Positions 20,383-31,583 of a stretch of 64,000 nucleotides of DNA are shown piece by piece. The DNA is taken from contig CM075353.1 of assembly GCA_037693485.1 (NCBI GenBank), positions 60,444,501 to 60,508,500 on the forward strand, in the 5' to 3' direction. This DNA comes from Kitagawia praeruptora. Lineage: Eukaryota; Streptophyta; Magnoliopsida; Apiales; Apiaceae. The number at the start of each line of letters is the position of its first letter. The first letter of the stretch is position 1. The notes beneath the pieces were generated by a model that was not told the origin of the DNA, made no database searches, and saw nothing but the letters and a program-made list of their open reading frames with translations. The translations under genes and the position numbers were made by a program.

Positions 20383-22840
20383 AAAATGTTTCTTAACTAT
20401 GAGAAAAAATGAGAGTCGGATATGCTCTAACCTCTCTCTAAAATTCTCAAACAATCTAAGCATCTTCTCCATCAGATCTAAATTTACACATCCTAATCCA
20501 TCTTCCCCTTCTCATCTCTCACCTAAACACTATATTTCTTACTATATAATTATTATCTAATGAAGAGAGTTTCTTTTTCTGAGAACTTGGTGACTGTGAT
20601 TCCTCCCCGTGTGAGAGGTTCTGCAGTTTGCCTTCCTGTGGGTAGTCCGATTAGGAGTCCGAAGAGGGTCTCTTTTTCGGAGAACTTGGAGACTGTGATT
20701 CTTCCACGTGCGAGAAGTTCTGCAGATTGCCTTCCGGTGGATCCGATTAGGAGTCCGAAGAGGGTCTCCTTTTCGGAGAACTTGGTGACTGTATTTCCTT
20801 TGGAGGATGTCCAAGCAAAGAAGGACAGTGAAAGACAAGGGGTAGTTGACCGAGGGAATTCAGGTTTTGGCCCTTTTGATGTCTTTGAAAGAAAATGGGT
20901 TTACCCGGTTTTGTGTGAGGCCAGTAAGGATTTAATTCCTTTCAACAGTAGTAATGTCTTCAGTTTCTTGGAAGATTATTCCTTCTTGGACTGGTATGCG
21001 AACGACTCCTTTGAGTCCGTTGACTCAGTTAATGAATCTGCGGGCTTCTTTAGCAATGGTTGGTTTGATTCAAATCTGGAACTTGGGTTAAAGCTCGTCT
21101 CAAGCCAAGATCTGGAACATCTTGGGAAGATGCTCGAGGTCTTTCGTCCCCTTTCAACTGAGAGAAGGGTCTGGTGGTTGTTCTATCTTGGTGTTGTTAA
21201 ACACATCTTTTTCAAAGACCGAAGGAACTCAAAAACCGAAGATATGATCTTTATGGTGTTTGCTTTATTGCTTCGCCGAGGTTTGGGCGGCTCTTACATG
21301 GGATTTATCAATGATGAACTGGAGCTCATCTCTGGTAGTATAGACTGGTGGTCGTTTGCAAGGGCAAGGGTTCTCAAGTTTCGATCTGGGGGAGGTTCCG
21401 TCCAACTGGGGGTGGGTGCATACAATAGGAGTCTATTGTGGCTCAGCATTGGTTCGTTGCCAAGAAATTTGCCTATAACTTTGAGAGCTCTAAGTGGGAG
21501 CTCCGGTTTGCTGTTCTATGGGCGTTGTACTCCATTCGGTTCACATGTTTCTGAATGGGATGTTGATTTGGTACTTGACGCTGCTTTTTTCAATTGCCAT
21601 TACCCGTATGGATGTTGACAATCCTGGGTTTGATGTGATGCGTGAACGAGCATACTATGCTTCTACGCTGTTTGGAAACAGGGTGACTATGGTGAGTATC
21701 ACTGAACGGGAATTGTGCATCTTAGATAAGGGATTTGTTCGAATCCTGATAAGTGCAGAGGCGGTTGTTAAGGAGGATGCAATGCACCAGTGCGATAGAG
21801 TAGTGGTGATATTGGTATCCAAGATTTTGGTATCCAAAGTGTTTGATGGTTTGTCTTGCAAAAACTTTGCAGGTGTGGAGCATTATACTAAGGTTTCTTC
21901 TTCTTATAATGTTGAGGAAGGGGTCAGTTCCCTGGGGAATGGGTTTTTCGAGGTCTTTGTCCCAATGTTGATGAGTTATGATCATCTTGCCATTAAACTT
22001 GGTGTAATGATGAGGAGATTCGTGTTTTGTGGATACAAAGTTTGGAATTCTGCAAAGGCGCAGAGTGGATTTAATGGTGTGGAGGATTGGACCTGTGCTT
22101 TCAAGACTCACACTAAGGAATTTACGGAGAGTGTGGCCTCATGCCTGGTGAGGATGCGGAAGTTGCGGGTTAATAGGGTTGGTACGGCTGGTTTTTTTAT
22201 CTGGGAGGGAAATCCTGTGGAGAAACACATAGCGTTTGAGCTATGCTGTAATTTTCTAGGGCCGAATCAGGGGCTCCTAGATGTTAGAAAGGTGCTCCGA
22301 ACTGCTATTTACCTATATGGTCGGGTGGAGATAGTCTTCACGGTTTGCTATGTTGTTAAAGGTCTACGAGCTGCTTGCTTGTTAAAAGGTGGTCACCTTC
22401 CTGGTGGAGGATGCATAGTCGTTTTGGGTCTAAAGGCAGGGGACACAATGCCTGCAGTGGTTTGTAAATTGACTGTCCATATCAATGCTATCCAAATTAA
22501 TGAGAATCTTATGCAAATTATTTCAGGATGTGTGTACCGTGAAGGTAGGCCCCTTATGGCGCTGGTTGCTGGTAAAGAATGGATTTTGCGTATGCCCATA
22601 TACACTTTGTGTTTGTATGGGATTCAAGCTATGACAGGCACATGATTTATAATGTGTATAAGCTAGTATAAGCTAGTTTAAGCTAGTTTAACTAGGTTTT
22701 AAGTGTTGCTTTTCGGCTGGTCTGGGCCGATTTGTTTAGATTGTTTTTCTATTGTCCTGTTGTTGATTTTGCGGGGTATGCCCCTAGATTTGTATCCGTT
22801 GTTCCTTCTGGTATAAAATTTTAATTAGCAAAAAAAAAAA
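20383..22840 (+). mobile_element. PAS6, complete R-type passenger retroelement nested in PAS5
   Basis: The TSD (AAAA)TCAACAAA is at 20371-20382 and 22841-22852. ATGAGAGTCGG starts at 20409, preceded by 26 extra nt that belong to neither target nor consensus leader. The tail is at 22771-22840. Orientation is opposite to PAS5. Confidence 0.9.
20560..22645 (+). pseudogene. R-type passenger protein, one frameshift
   Basis: The start is ATG 20560. RVSF motifs stand at residues 3-6, 36-39 and 68-71, each in an SPKRVSFSENL context, as in PAS18, and 33 and 32 residues apart. The rest is a hydrophobic region without a known domain (WYANDSFESV, VWWLFYLGVV, ICDQ-less). A shift in a T-run near 21583 moves the frame; the second part runs to 22645. 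Restored length would be about 695 residues. N-terminal residues are almost identical to PAS18 while the body differs, so modules were exchanged. Confidence 0.75.
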
Positions 22841-22876
22841 AAAATCAACAAACATAGAACTAAGCCTATTACAAAC

Positions 22877-23974
22877 TTAATCTGGTGCCTCCACTAATCC
22901 TAAATTGAACCCAATACAAGCACTACGAAAGTGAAACTGGGTAAACTGCACATGGTAATACCAATACCTTCTATTGACTCCATCAAGACAATGCTTGAAG
23001 CCTGAGAAACATCCCATCTCGATATCATAAACGGCAGGGGCACCAATCCTTTCAAAACGACTGAGCCCTACGCCCACACCAACTTCAACCGCATCCTTGG
23101 AAATTGCTAAAACAATAACATTCGCTGAGCTAAAACGCAGCAGATCAGGCTCCCATGGCGGTATTCCACCAACAACGTTGCCTTCAACCAAAAGGGGGTT
23201 GAGCGGGCTTCGAGTTCTTGAATCCATCCCAGTGTTGGGACAGCAACCAACATCCATCTTCTTTCGGAAATTCTTATAACCAAAGGAATCTCTATCACAA
23301 ACAGACTACCTCTGCTTGCTCCAAGCAACTTTTACTCCTTCAAACGGAGTAACAACCGAATTAACCATAAATCGGACTGGATGACCATCACACACATGAT
23401 CCTCATCCTGCGATTCTTCCATAGGAGCTTCATCTCCTCGCATATAATCAAGAAAGAAATTATCATCACCTGGTATCCAACATTCCACATCCGTAACAGG
23501 AGGACAAGGGTAATAAACCCTCACCTCCGGTGAGAAAGTGACCTTCCTTGCAACCTGCTCCCCCTTAGCTAACTCAGTAGAAAGGGCATCATGCTCATTA
23601 GGGTAAAAAACCTTCACCTCCGGTGAGAAAGATACCCTCTTCGAATTCATTCTCAAATCAGTGTTACCCACAGATGGGCGACCACTAGATCTCCCAGATT
23701 CCAAGATCGAGTCTTCATCCTTATCCAGTTTCACCCTCATTTGGGATCCCTGGGCAACATTCACTCGATTTCCCCGCTCCAATGGTATCAATGTCACCAA
23801 ATTCTTCGCGAATGAAACCTTTTTCGGACTCGGCCTTAGAGCCAGCCCCTCCCGAGTTTGCGTCACGTACTTGCAGTCATCGTCCCTATTAGTGTTACCC
23901 ACAAAGGGGCAAACACTCGATCTCTCAGAAACCAACAACGAGTCATCCAAAAAGGAAACCCTTTCCCGAGACAT
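22877..23974 (-). pseudogene. R-type passenger protein with four RVxF repeats, one nonsense codon
   Basis: The start is ATG 23974 (MSRERVSFLDDS). Motifs are RVSF, KVSF (SPKKVSFAKNLV), RVSF (SKRVSFSPEVKVFYP) and KVTF (RKVTFSPEVRVYYP). A single in-frame TAG at 23306 separates this part from a last 140 codons (MDVGCCPNTGMDSRTRS to FNLGLVEAPD) in the same frame. About 365 residues in total. The PEVRVYYP context is shared with PAS2 and PAS11. Confidence 0.75.
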
Positions 23975-24710
23975 TTGAGCGAACAAAGAAGAGAAATTTA
24001 GGTGAGAGAAAAGAAAGAGATGATTTCAAGTAGGTTGATTTAGATCTAGTGGAGAAATTGTTTAGATTTTAGAGAGAGAGAGAAGAGAGAAGCTAGAGAG
24101 AAAAACTGACTCTCATTTCTTTTTTTTCCGTATCTTGTTTTGTTGCCAGTAAGCTGACTTTGTTGTTTGTCTTCTGTTATGTTTGATTGTTGATTTCGCG
24201 GGGTATGCCCCTAGAAATGTATTTGCTGTTCCTTTTTGGTATAAAATTCTAATTAGCAAAAAAAAAAGAAGAAGAAGAACATCCAGGTAGATAGAATCGT
24301 TAGTAGTTATAATAACGGAATGATTGACATGACGTTGGAAGTCTAATCACTGGAAAAGAACCAATATATGCATCTATAGAAGGAAATCGAAAGTTCCAAA
24401 CTGAAACATGCCACGTCTTCCTGATACATATTCGTCCTAATAGTCGATACGACCAAATGTTAGTCTACCTAATTACTAGTCTCAGAAGGAACACTACCGT
24501 CGGAGTTAGTCATTCCACAAAATTGGCACAACCAAGGCCATCTGAATCTGGTGAACCGTGCGGTCCGAATGCATCCTCAATCACTCTGTCGTGCTGTATA
24601 AGCACACCACCTAATCCTTTATGCGAAGCGTCGCTGAAATCACAAAGTCTCCTTTTTCCATTACGCAACGCCAACGCTGGGTCGTTACCAGTTTCATCTT
24701 TAGCTTCAGG

Positions 24711-25171
24711 AAGATTTTCTCACATTTTTCTGTTCATTCAACCTCCTTTTTCTGGGCCTGGCAATGGTGAGCTTCCCATCATGACAATTGACAAGGGGCA
24801 TACAAACCTGAATACATGGCAGATGGAGGATGCCCCTAAAGTTGATCCAGCTACTGGCAGGACGGAGGAGGAGCGGGATGCTGGGGACCATGGCAATGGC
24901 AAGCTGGAAGGCAATGGGCAGGAAAAAAAGGTTCGCTGGACAAAATCTAGGATCAAGCAATGGAGAGCGACTAGAGGAGGTCACTCCAAAAAGATTTAAT
25001 CATGGATGTTTAAGCTTTTGTCCTATTTACTATTTCCTGTTGACTGTAAAACGACTTAATGTCGTTAAGGCTTTGTTAGTTGAATGTTGATATCGCGGGG
25101 TATGCCCCTAGATCTGTGTACGCTGTTCCTTTTTTGGTATAAATTTTAATTAGCAAAAAAAAAAAAAAAAA
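24711..25171 (+). mobile_element. PAS7, 5'-truncated K-type passenger retroelement
   Basis: The shared tail is at 25095-25154 with poly-A to 25171. The 5' junction is placed at about 24711, where the pol-like reading of the minus strand stops. No TSD was found. The missing pol segment suggests the insertion came with a target deletion. Confidence 0.75.
24745..24999 (+). pseudogene. C-terminal remnant of a K-type passenger protein
   Basis: About 85 residues end in KKVRWTKSRIKQWRATRGG then HSKKI and TAA at 24997. The tail matches PAS10 and PAS13 almost residue for residue. Upstream it is acidic (TEEERDAGDHGNG). The conserved basic end probably contacts nucleic acid, by analogy with LINE ORF1. 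Confidence 0.75.
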
Positions 25172-25326
25172 GTAAATTGGGTTAACGGGACTGAAATCTT
25201 TGTAAAGTCCTGTGCAAACCTTTAGTAATACCTTGTGAATCTTATGAAATCTCTCACCTCCGTTGGTGTGGTTGGCCTTTCCCAATTGAAACTACCTCTA
25301 ACTTGACGGTCAATCAACACTACTCA

Positions 25327-28300
25327 GTTTTTAATGACTGTTTTTTGTTCTTACAACGTTCGTGGGCTCAACAATAAGGTTGACTTTGTCAAGGATTTCA
25401 CTAATAAAATATCCTTGATCAGTATTTTGGAAACTCATGTGCGAAAGGACGTTGCTAAGATTATCTCTAAGGAGATTAACCCGCGTTTCCAATGGTTGTT
25501 CAATTATGAGCACCATGCGGGTGGCCGTATTTGGCTTGGGTGGAACCCTGATTTTTGGAAGGTTACGGTGCTATCCTCTAGTGCCCAGCATATCACGTGC
25601 ACAGTTCTATTGCTGCAGCACAACATTAGCTTTGTTGTCTCTTTTGTTTATGGCTCGAATGATGACATTGAGAGGAGAATTCTTTGGTCCGACTTGTCTC
25701 AGGCCTCGAGGACTTTGACTAATGATGCATGGGTAATTTCTGGGGATCTTAATACCTGTCTTCGAACAGAGGAGAAACTTGGAGGTAACACTCAATGGAC
25801 CATAGATATGACTGACTTTAAGGATTTTGTGCGTGCTTTAGGCATCACGGACCTCCGAAGTACTGGAAATGTGCTTACCTGGTGGGACTGCAACATCCAC
25901 AATCCGAAATATAGAAAGTTGGATAGAGTTCTGGTAAATGCTGCCTGGCATAATGTGTTTCCCTCCTCCTACACAGACTTCTTACCTAGAGGGCTTTCAG
26001 ACCATTGCCCTGCTCTGACTACCCTAGGTTTGGAGCGTCCAGTGGTCAAGAAACCTTTTCAGTTTTTCAACTATTTGATTAATGATCAGAGGTTCATTCC
26101 TTTGGTCCAGCAGGCATGGGAGGACCAGGTATCCGGTGATCCCTGGTTTATTCTAACCTCAAAGTTAAAGAGAGTAAAGCTGGCTATTAAAGGGCTAAAC
26201 ACCTCGGTGGGAAATCTTCATCAGGTGGTGAATGACACTAGGCAGGACCTGTTGAGATTTCAAAAAGGGCTTCCTCTTAGGCCGTCCTTGGCTCGGTTTG
26301 AGGAAGAAAAGAGATTGATTGATGCCTTCACAAAAGCTCTGCATTTGGAGGAATGTTTCCTCAAGCAAAAGTCGAGGGTTAACTGGCTTAAGAATGGGGA
26401 TAACAGTAACAAATTCTTTTTCAATGCCTGTAGAGGAAGGTGGAATGTGAATAAGGTGGTGTCTCTTAGTGACTCGAATGGTTATCCTGTAACATCTCAT
26501 GAGGGGATGGCCTCTATAGCGGTGGACTACTACAAAAACTTGCTTGGCCAACAAAGTGTGGTTCGCCAACTCCCTACGGATTTGCATATTCCTAAGCTGA
26601 ATGAAAATCAGGCTGGCCTAATTGATCGGCCGTTCACGGAGGCTGATGTGTTTACCACTTTAAAAAAGATGGGCAAAAACAAAAGCCCTGGTCCTGATGG
26701 TTTCTCGGTGGAGTTCTATTTGGCCACCTGGCACATTGTGGGACCTGATGTCACAAGAGGTATTCTGTATTTCTTTGATTCCCTTGTTTTGCCTAAGATT
26801 ATTAATGCTGCTTCAATTTCCCTGGTTCCAAAGCACCAAAACCCATCCCAGATGCAACACTTTCGCCCCATATCTTGTTGCAATGTGCTTTATAAGTGTA
26901 TCTCTAAGATGATTGCGGCTAGACTCAAGGGGGTTATGCCCAGTTTGATTTCTCCAAACCAGTCTGCGTTTGTGGCCAAAAGGTCCATTGGTGATAACAT
27001 TTTTCTGGCCCAAGCCCTTTGCAAAGGTTACAACCGGAATTCTGGCCAGGCTCGATGTGCAATCAAACTTGACATCCACAAGGCCTTTGACTCTTTGAAT
27101 TGGAGTTTTATATTCCAAGTTCTTCACAAAATGGGATTCCCTCCAAGGTTTATTGATTGGGTTAAGGTGTGTATCACCTCCACGATGTTCTCTGTAAAGC
27201 TAAATGGTAGTTTGGAGGGTTTTTTCAAGGGCAAATGGGGCTTAAGACAGGGAGACCCCATCTCTCCTTATCTTTTTGTGATGGCCATGGAAGTCTTTAC
27301 AGCATGTCTTAACAAATCTATTGATGGTTCTGATTTCAAATTCCATTGGCGAACAAAGCAAGTCAACCTGCATCACATTATCTTTGCTGATGACGTTTTC
27401 CTATTCAGTCATGGTGATGAATCTTCAGTTGCTACTCTTATAGAGGGGGTTTCTATGTTCTCCAACTGTTCTAACCTGGTTCCTAGTATTGATAAGTCAG
27501 TGTGCTTTTTTGCGAATGTCAGAGAGAATGTGGTGGAGAATATCCTTCGGGCTACTGGCTTTCAAAGAGGCTCCTTTCCTATCACGTACCTAGGGTTGCC
27601 TCTCATTACTGGTAAACTAAATAGCAGGGACTGCTCCTCCTTGGTGGCCAAGATTTGCAATAAGGTGGAATCGTGGATGGTGAGATTTTTCAATTTTACT
27701 GGCCGCTTGATGCTGATTAAAGCGATCATGGCTAGTATTGTTGGCTACTGGAGCATGTATATCTTTCTTCCCAAGGCTATCTTAAAGAAGATCAACAGTT
27801 TGTTCTTTAAATTCCTTTGGGGAGGATTCTATAAGGAATCGGGTAGGTGTCACTACAAAGTAGGCTGGGAAGATTGTTGTAAACCAAAAACTGAGGGGGG
27901 GTTGGGGATTAAAAACCTCTTTGAATGGAACCAGGCAGCTGTGTTACATCAGCTCTAGCGCCTGCTCCAACCCTCTGCTGACTCTCTTTGGATTTCTTGG
28001 TTTCATAAGGTGCTGCTTCGTAATAAGGGTTTCTGGACTGCAAAGATGCCGTACAGGTGTAGTTGGATTGCAAGGAAAATTTTTAATGCTAGGCAACAGG
28101 CGATGAACTTTCTTAGTTTTGAAGTTGGAGTGAACTCTAATTTTCTTTTTTGGCATGATCCATGGGCAAATAAAAAGCCCCTGGCTCTTGTCTCTCCTTC
28201 TGTGATCTCTTCGGCTGAATCATCTAGTATGGTTAGTATTGGGACGTATCTTAACAATGGGGTATGGCATCTCCCTCAATCAAATCACATGGATGTCATT

Positions 28301-29109
28301 GAAGTCAGAAACAGGGCTAGTATGGTACAACTTCATGACAGGGATTGCATCACTTGGGATGGACTCAAGCCAAAGCTTGTCAAACTGGCATCTATTTGGG
28401 CCTCTATTCGTGACTTGGGTCAACCTGCTGATTGGAGCGACCTAGTGTGGAATTCTTTCAACATCCCAAAGTGCTCTTTTGTCACTTGGCTTGCAATGAG
28501 AAATAGGCTGCTCACTAAGGAGCGTATGGTCATGTTTGGCATGAATGTTGATCCTGTGTGCACTCTTTGTGGAACAGATGTTGAGTCAATTAGTCACCTG
28601 CTCACTACTTGTTCTTTTTCCTCCCTAGTAATGAGAGTCATTCCCTTTCCACTCCATGCGGATTGGGCTTGCTGGCAGCGGGGTGATTTCTTTCGATGTT
28701 CTCTTATTGCAAAGCTTAAGGCCATTGCTGGTACTTACCTGACGACATGTGTTTACAGTTTGTGGAAGGAGAGAAATTTCAGAAGCCATAATACTGGCCC
28801 AGGACATCCCTCTACCGTGCTCATTTCGAACGTAAAAGCCATTGTGAAGGAAAAACTTTTTACTTGTTCTTCCTTTAAAAAATGGGCCCGAGGAGACCCA
28901 ACCCTTGTTCTTATGATGTTCTAGTTCATTTGCTGTAGTTGTTGTTTTCCTCCAGGTCTTGTGGACCGTGGCTTGTTGACTGCTAGTTTTTCTAGCTTTT
29001 TTCTCCATGTTGTTCTGTTAGGAAGATGTATTATTTATCGCGGGGTATGCCCCTAGAGATGTAATCTTTTTCCTTTGGTATAAAAATTTAATTAGCAAAA
29101 AAAAAAAAA
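25327..29109 (+). mobile_element. LINE-A2, 5'-truncated to ORF2
   Basis: The 16-bp TSD CAATCAACACTACTCA is at 25311-25326 and 29110-29125. The copy starts 7 nt before the ORF2 ATG. The tail is at 29040-29109. It is the best-preserved ORF2 of the window. Confidence 0.95.
25334..28924 (+). pseudogene. LINE-A2 ORF2 (endonuclease, reverse transcriptase), one nonsense codon
   Basis: ORF2 nicks target DNA and reverse-transcribes the element RNA onto it. The frame has 1196 codons: endonuclease residues 1 to about 225 (SYNVRGLNNK, SGDLNTC near 136, LSDHCPA near 222), reverse transcriptase about 480-740 (KLDIHKAFDS near 579, RQGDPISPY near 639, FADDVFLFSH near 683) and a C-terminal zf-RVT region with CTLCG near 1076. 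The only lesion is TAG at 27956, where LINE-A3 has TGG (W). The catalytic core upstream is intact, but the protein would lose its last 320 residues. Confidence 0.95.
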
Positions 29110-29370
29110 CAATCAACACTACTCACTATTGATCGTATGTTATCATAACTGAACTTCATTTTGGCCATAATTCCTACTTTCGAGAACTTGGTAGACATTT
29201 TTTTTTTGCTGGAATATTTAATGCATTAAAGAAAAAAAATTTACAAGGGGCAAGGAAACCCAGGAGAAGAGACAGGCCTCAACCTCCTGCTATAACAATC
29301 AACCAAAACAAGAATCTACATTATCCATTCTATTAAATCAGAATGTCTCTCTAATTCCTCACTAAACCAA

Positions 29371-29913
29371 TCAGTCCTCTGTGACTGTTGATGGTCTTTT
29401 AAATGATGAGGGTTGCTCTGAACCTTGTTGTGCGCTTAGGCGAAATCTGGGATGTCATTTGGGCATTATTCATCAGTTGGGTGTTGGTTCTCCTTCCAAT
29501 GAAAAGTTAGCCGATAAGGTGCTTTTTTGGAGGCCAACTCTCATACAGGGGATACATGATGAGGGCAGTCACGGCACTGCTCTATTGGTTAGTTTTGTCC
29601 AGTTCATGAATGCCACAAGGAGTGATCTTGCGGATGCAGAGGGTAGGCCTCTTAAGAGTCCTGTTGGGGATGCAAATGCAGACGATGCCAGGGCAGGCCT
29701 TGGCTGGTACAAGCCTGAAGACTAGGGGAGGTAGCACCTAGATGTTTTTTGTTGGTTGGTGACGAACATTGTGTTTATGTTCGGTTTTAGTTGATCGTTC
29801 CGATTAGGGAACGTTTGGTTTTGTAATATTTGTTTATTTCGCGGGGTATGCCCCTAGATCTGTCAAAGTTGTTCCTTTATGGTATAAAATTTTAATTAGC
29901 AAAAAAAAAAAAA
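29371..29913 (+). mobile_element. PAS8, 5'-truncated M-type passenger retroelement
   Basis: From TCAGTCCTCTGTGACTGTTG onward it is nearly identical to the 3' 540 bp of PAS15 (47520-48060), including the tail (29839-29913). The two are recent copies of one subfamily. No TSD was recognised. Confidence 0.88.
29381..29725 (+). pseudogene. C-terminal fragment of the PAS15-type protein
   Basis: 114 codons end in GLGWYKPED and TAG. They differ from the end of the PAS15 protein by only a few residues (for example HLGIIHQ against HMGIIHQ). 5' truncated, no function known. Confidence 0.7.
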
Positions 29914-31583
29914 TTAGAAGAAAGCAGCTTGCATTTTATGATATGCTGACAATTAGAGGCAATTGCAGCGAGACTCTTTACTTCATTGTTGTGATACCTG
30001 TTATTCCTTTCCTCCCACATTTTGTAGCACACGACTTGAAAGGTTAGAACCTTTATGGTTCCCCGAATATCATTCCCTCTGCAGCTTGACATTTCATTCA
30101 TCCAATCTCCCCATGAATTAGGAAGATGATCATTCCTTGAGCTGGTAACCATATTACACAGGTGCTGAGTAAATGGACATTCCAAGAACAGATGTTCACG
30201 AGTTTCTATACCCGAGATGCAGAAGTAGCACTGCAAGCTGCTTGCCACCCCATACTGCAAGAGTTTGGACAAGGTTGAGACTTTGTCGAGCATAATAAGC
30301 CAGTGTAGAAATTAGTATCTCGGAATTTTGGACATGAGAGTCATTTCTCTGCCTTCTCTCTAACTTCTCTCTAAAAACCCTAGCTAGCCGCCTCAAATTC
30401 TAAACATTCCTCCATCAATTTGTCTAAAAATCCTTCACTAATCCATCTTTTTTCTTCTTTTCTTTCACCTAAAACACCTATATTTCTTGTCAGTATGAAT
30501 CGGAAGAAGGTTTCTTTCTCCGATGTCTCTCCTTCGGAGATTGGTAGCTCAAATGCTCGCCTCCTTGATTGTACCACTGAGTTGGTTAATGATGTAAAGG
30601 GTCTGATGACTAAGGCCCGGGATGGGTTGGTCTCGACTATGGGTCCGAAAAGGGTTACCTTTTCGGAGAATCTGGTGTCGGTGATTCCTTCTGGTAGCAC
30701 TAATGGACGTGATGCAGGGAGGAGGAATCGGAACCAGTATGTTTGTCCAGCTTTTGGAGTTGCTTCTAGAACCAGAAGCGGTATTAAGACTAATTGCAGG
30801 ATGGATGATGGTATTAAGTCTAGCATAACCCAAGAAGGTATGCATGTGGTGAAACCTGAAGGAAGCTCTATTAGATCTAAGGAAGGTCTGAGATCGGAAT
30901 TCAGTCCGAAAAGGGTTTCCTTTGCGGAGAATTTGGTGTCGGAGATAACTCCTGGTAGGTCACAAACAAAGGAGGACGCTGTGGAATCTGGAACCTCTAG
31001 AAGGTTGAGGAGCTCTGGGTGTTCTATACGATTTGAGGGAATTAGGGGCGATTGTCTTGGTGGAGTCCCTAAGAACTCGGCTGGTGGAGATCGGGGAAAA
31101 AGGCGAAAGGTAAGCATGAAGGAAAAGGTAGCTCCCACTGGGATTGCTTCCAGGTTTCGTAGCTCATGCCATTTCCAAAGAGGGGAGAGTAAGTTCTGTT
31201 CCCCTGTTAGTAAACATGATAATTCTGTGTGTAATGGGCATAATCCCAGAATGAATGTGGTCAAGGAGGGTATTATAGATTTGGATGTTAGTCCTAGAAT
31301 CTTTAAGGGTTGTATTAATGCCAATGTTGCTGATATTATGAGTCAAGTTAAGGATGGTGACGCTATGAGCCAGGTTAATGTGATTGACCATTCGTGTCAA
31401 CTTAGAGGGCCGACAAAGCCTGGGGTCATTGATAATAATCTCAAAATGACTGGGGAAAAGATGGAGGAGAAGTTGGATAATGTTGGATAATGTCCTTCTA
31501 TCTGGTATAGAGGTGGATGGTGGGAGTTTGAGGTCCGAGAATGCTTATATCTCTGAGATTCGTTCGGAGGAATACCAGGATGG

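Larger units (their letters stand above)
20258..24130 (-). mobile_element. PAS5, complete R-type passenger retroelement containing PAS6
   Basis: The TSD TATCTTGTTTTGTT is at 20244-20257 and 24131-24144. On the minus strand the leader starts ATGAGAGTCAG near 24117, and the tail is at 20258-20330. Its 3' UTR (22847-22900) is nearly identical to that of PAS11. PAS6 sits in its 3' UTR. Confidence 0.9.
17045..24273 (+). mobile_element. PAS3, 5'-truncated passenger retroelement split by PAS4 and PAS5
   Basis: A 17-bp TSD, GAAGAACATCCAGGTAG, lies at 17028-17044 and 24274-24290. The shared tail is at 24198-24267. Own sequence after removing PAS4 (17413-20155) and PAS5 (20258-24130) is only about 0.6 kb, the 3' end of an M-like ORF plus 3' UTR. 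Confidence 0.9.
24291..25310 (-). mobile_element. Decayed Ty3-type pol fragment
   Basis: Minus-strand pieces read RFHKIHKVLLKVC..LYKDFSPVNP (about 25180-25290, like the RT/RNase H linker) and CDFSDASHKGLGGVLIQHD (about 24590-24650, the RNase H start). PAS7 lies between them, and about 40 residues of expected pol sequence are missing there. Frame-broken and inactive. Confidence 0.55.

Noticed and set aside
20560..20800. RVSF repeats as a tandem DNA repeat array or CRISPR-like structure
   Set aside because: Units are about 99 bp, diverged, in frame, and occur only within coding sequence. The setting is eukaryotic.
31471..31490. C-terminus of the PAS9 protein at 31490
   Set aside because: It results from a 10-bp tandem duplication. 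The correct frame continues across PAS10 into 33813-34332.
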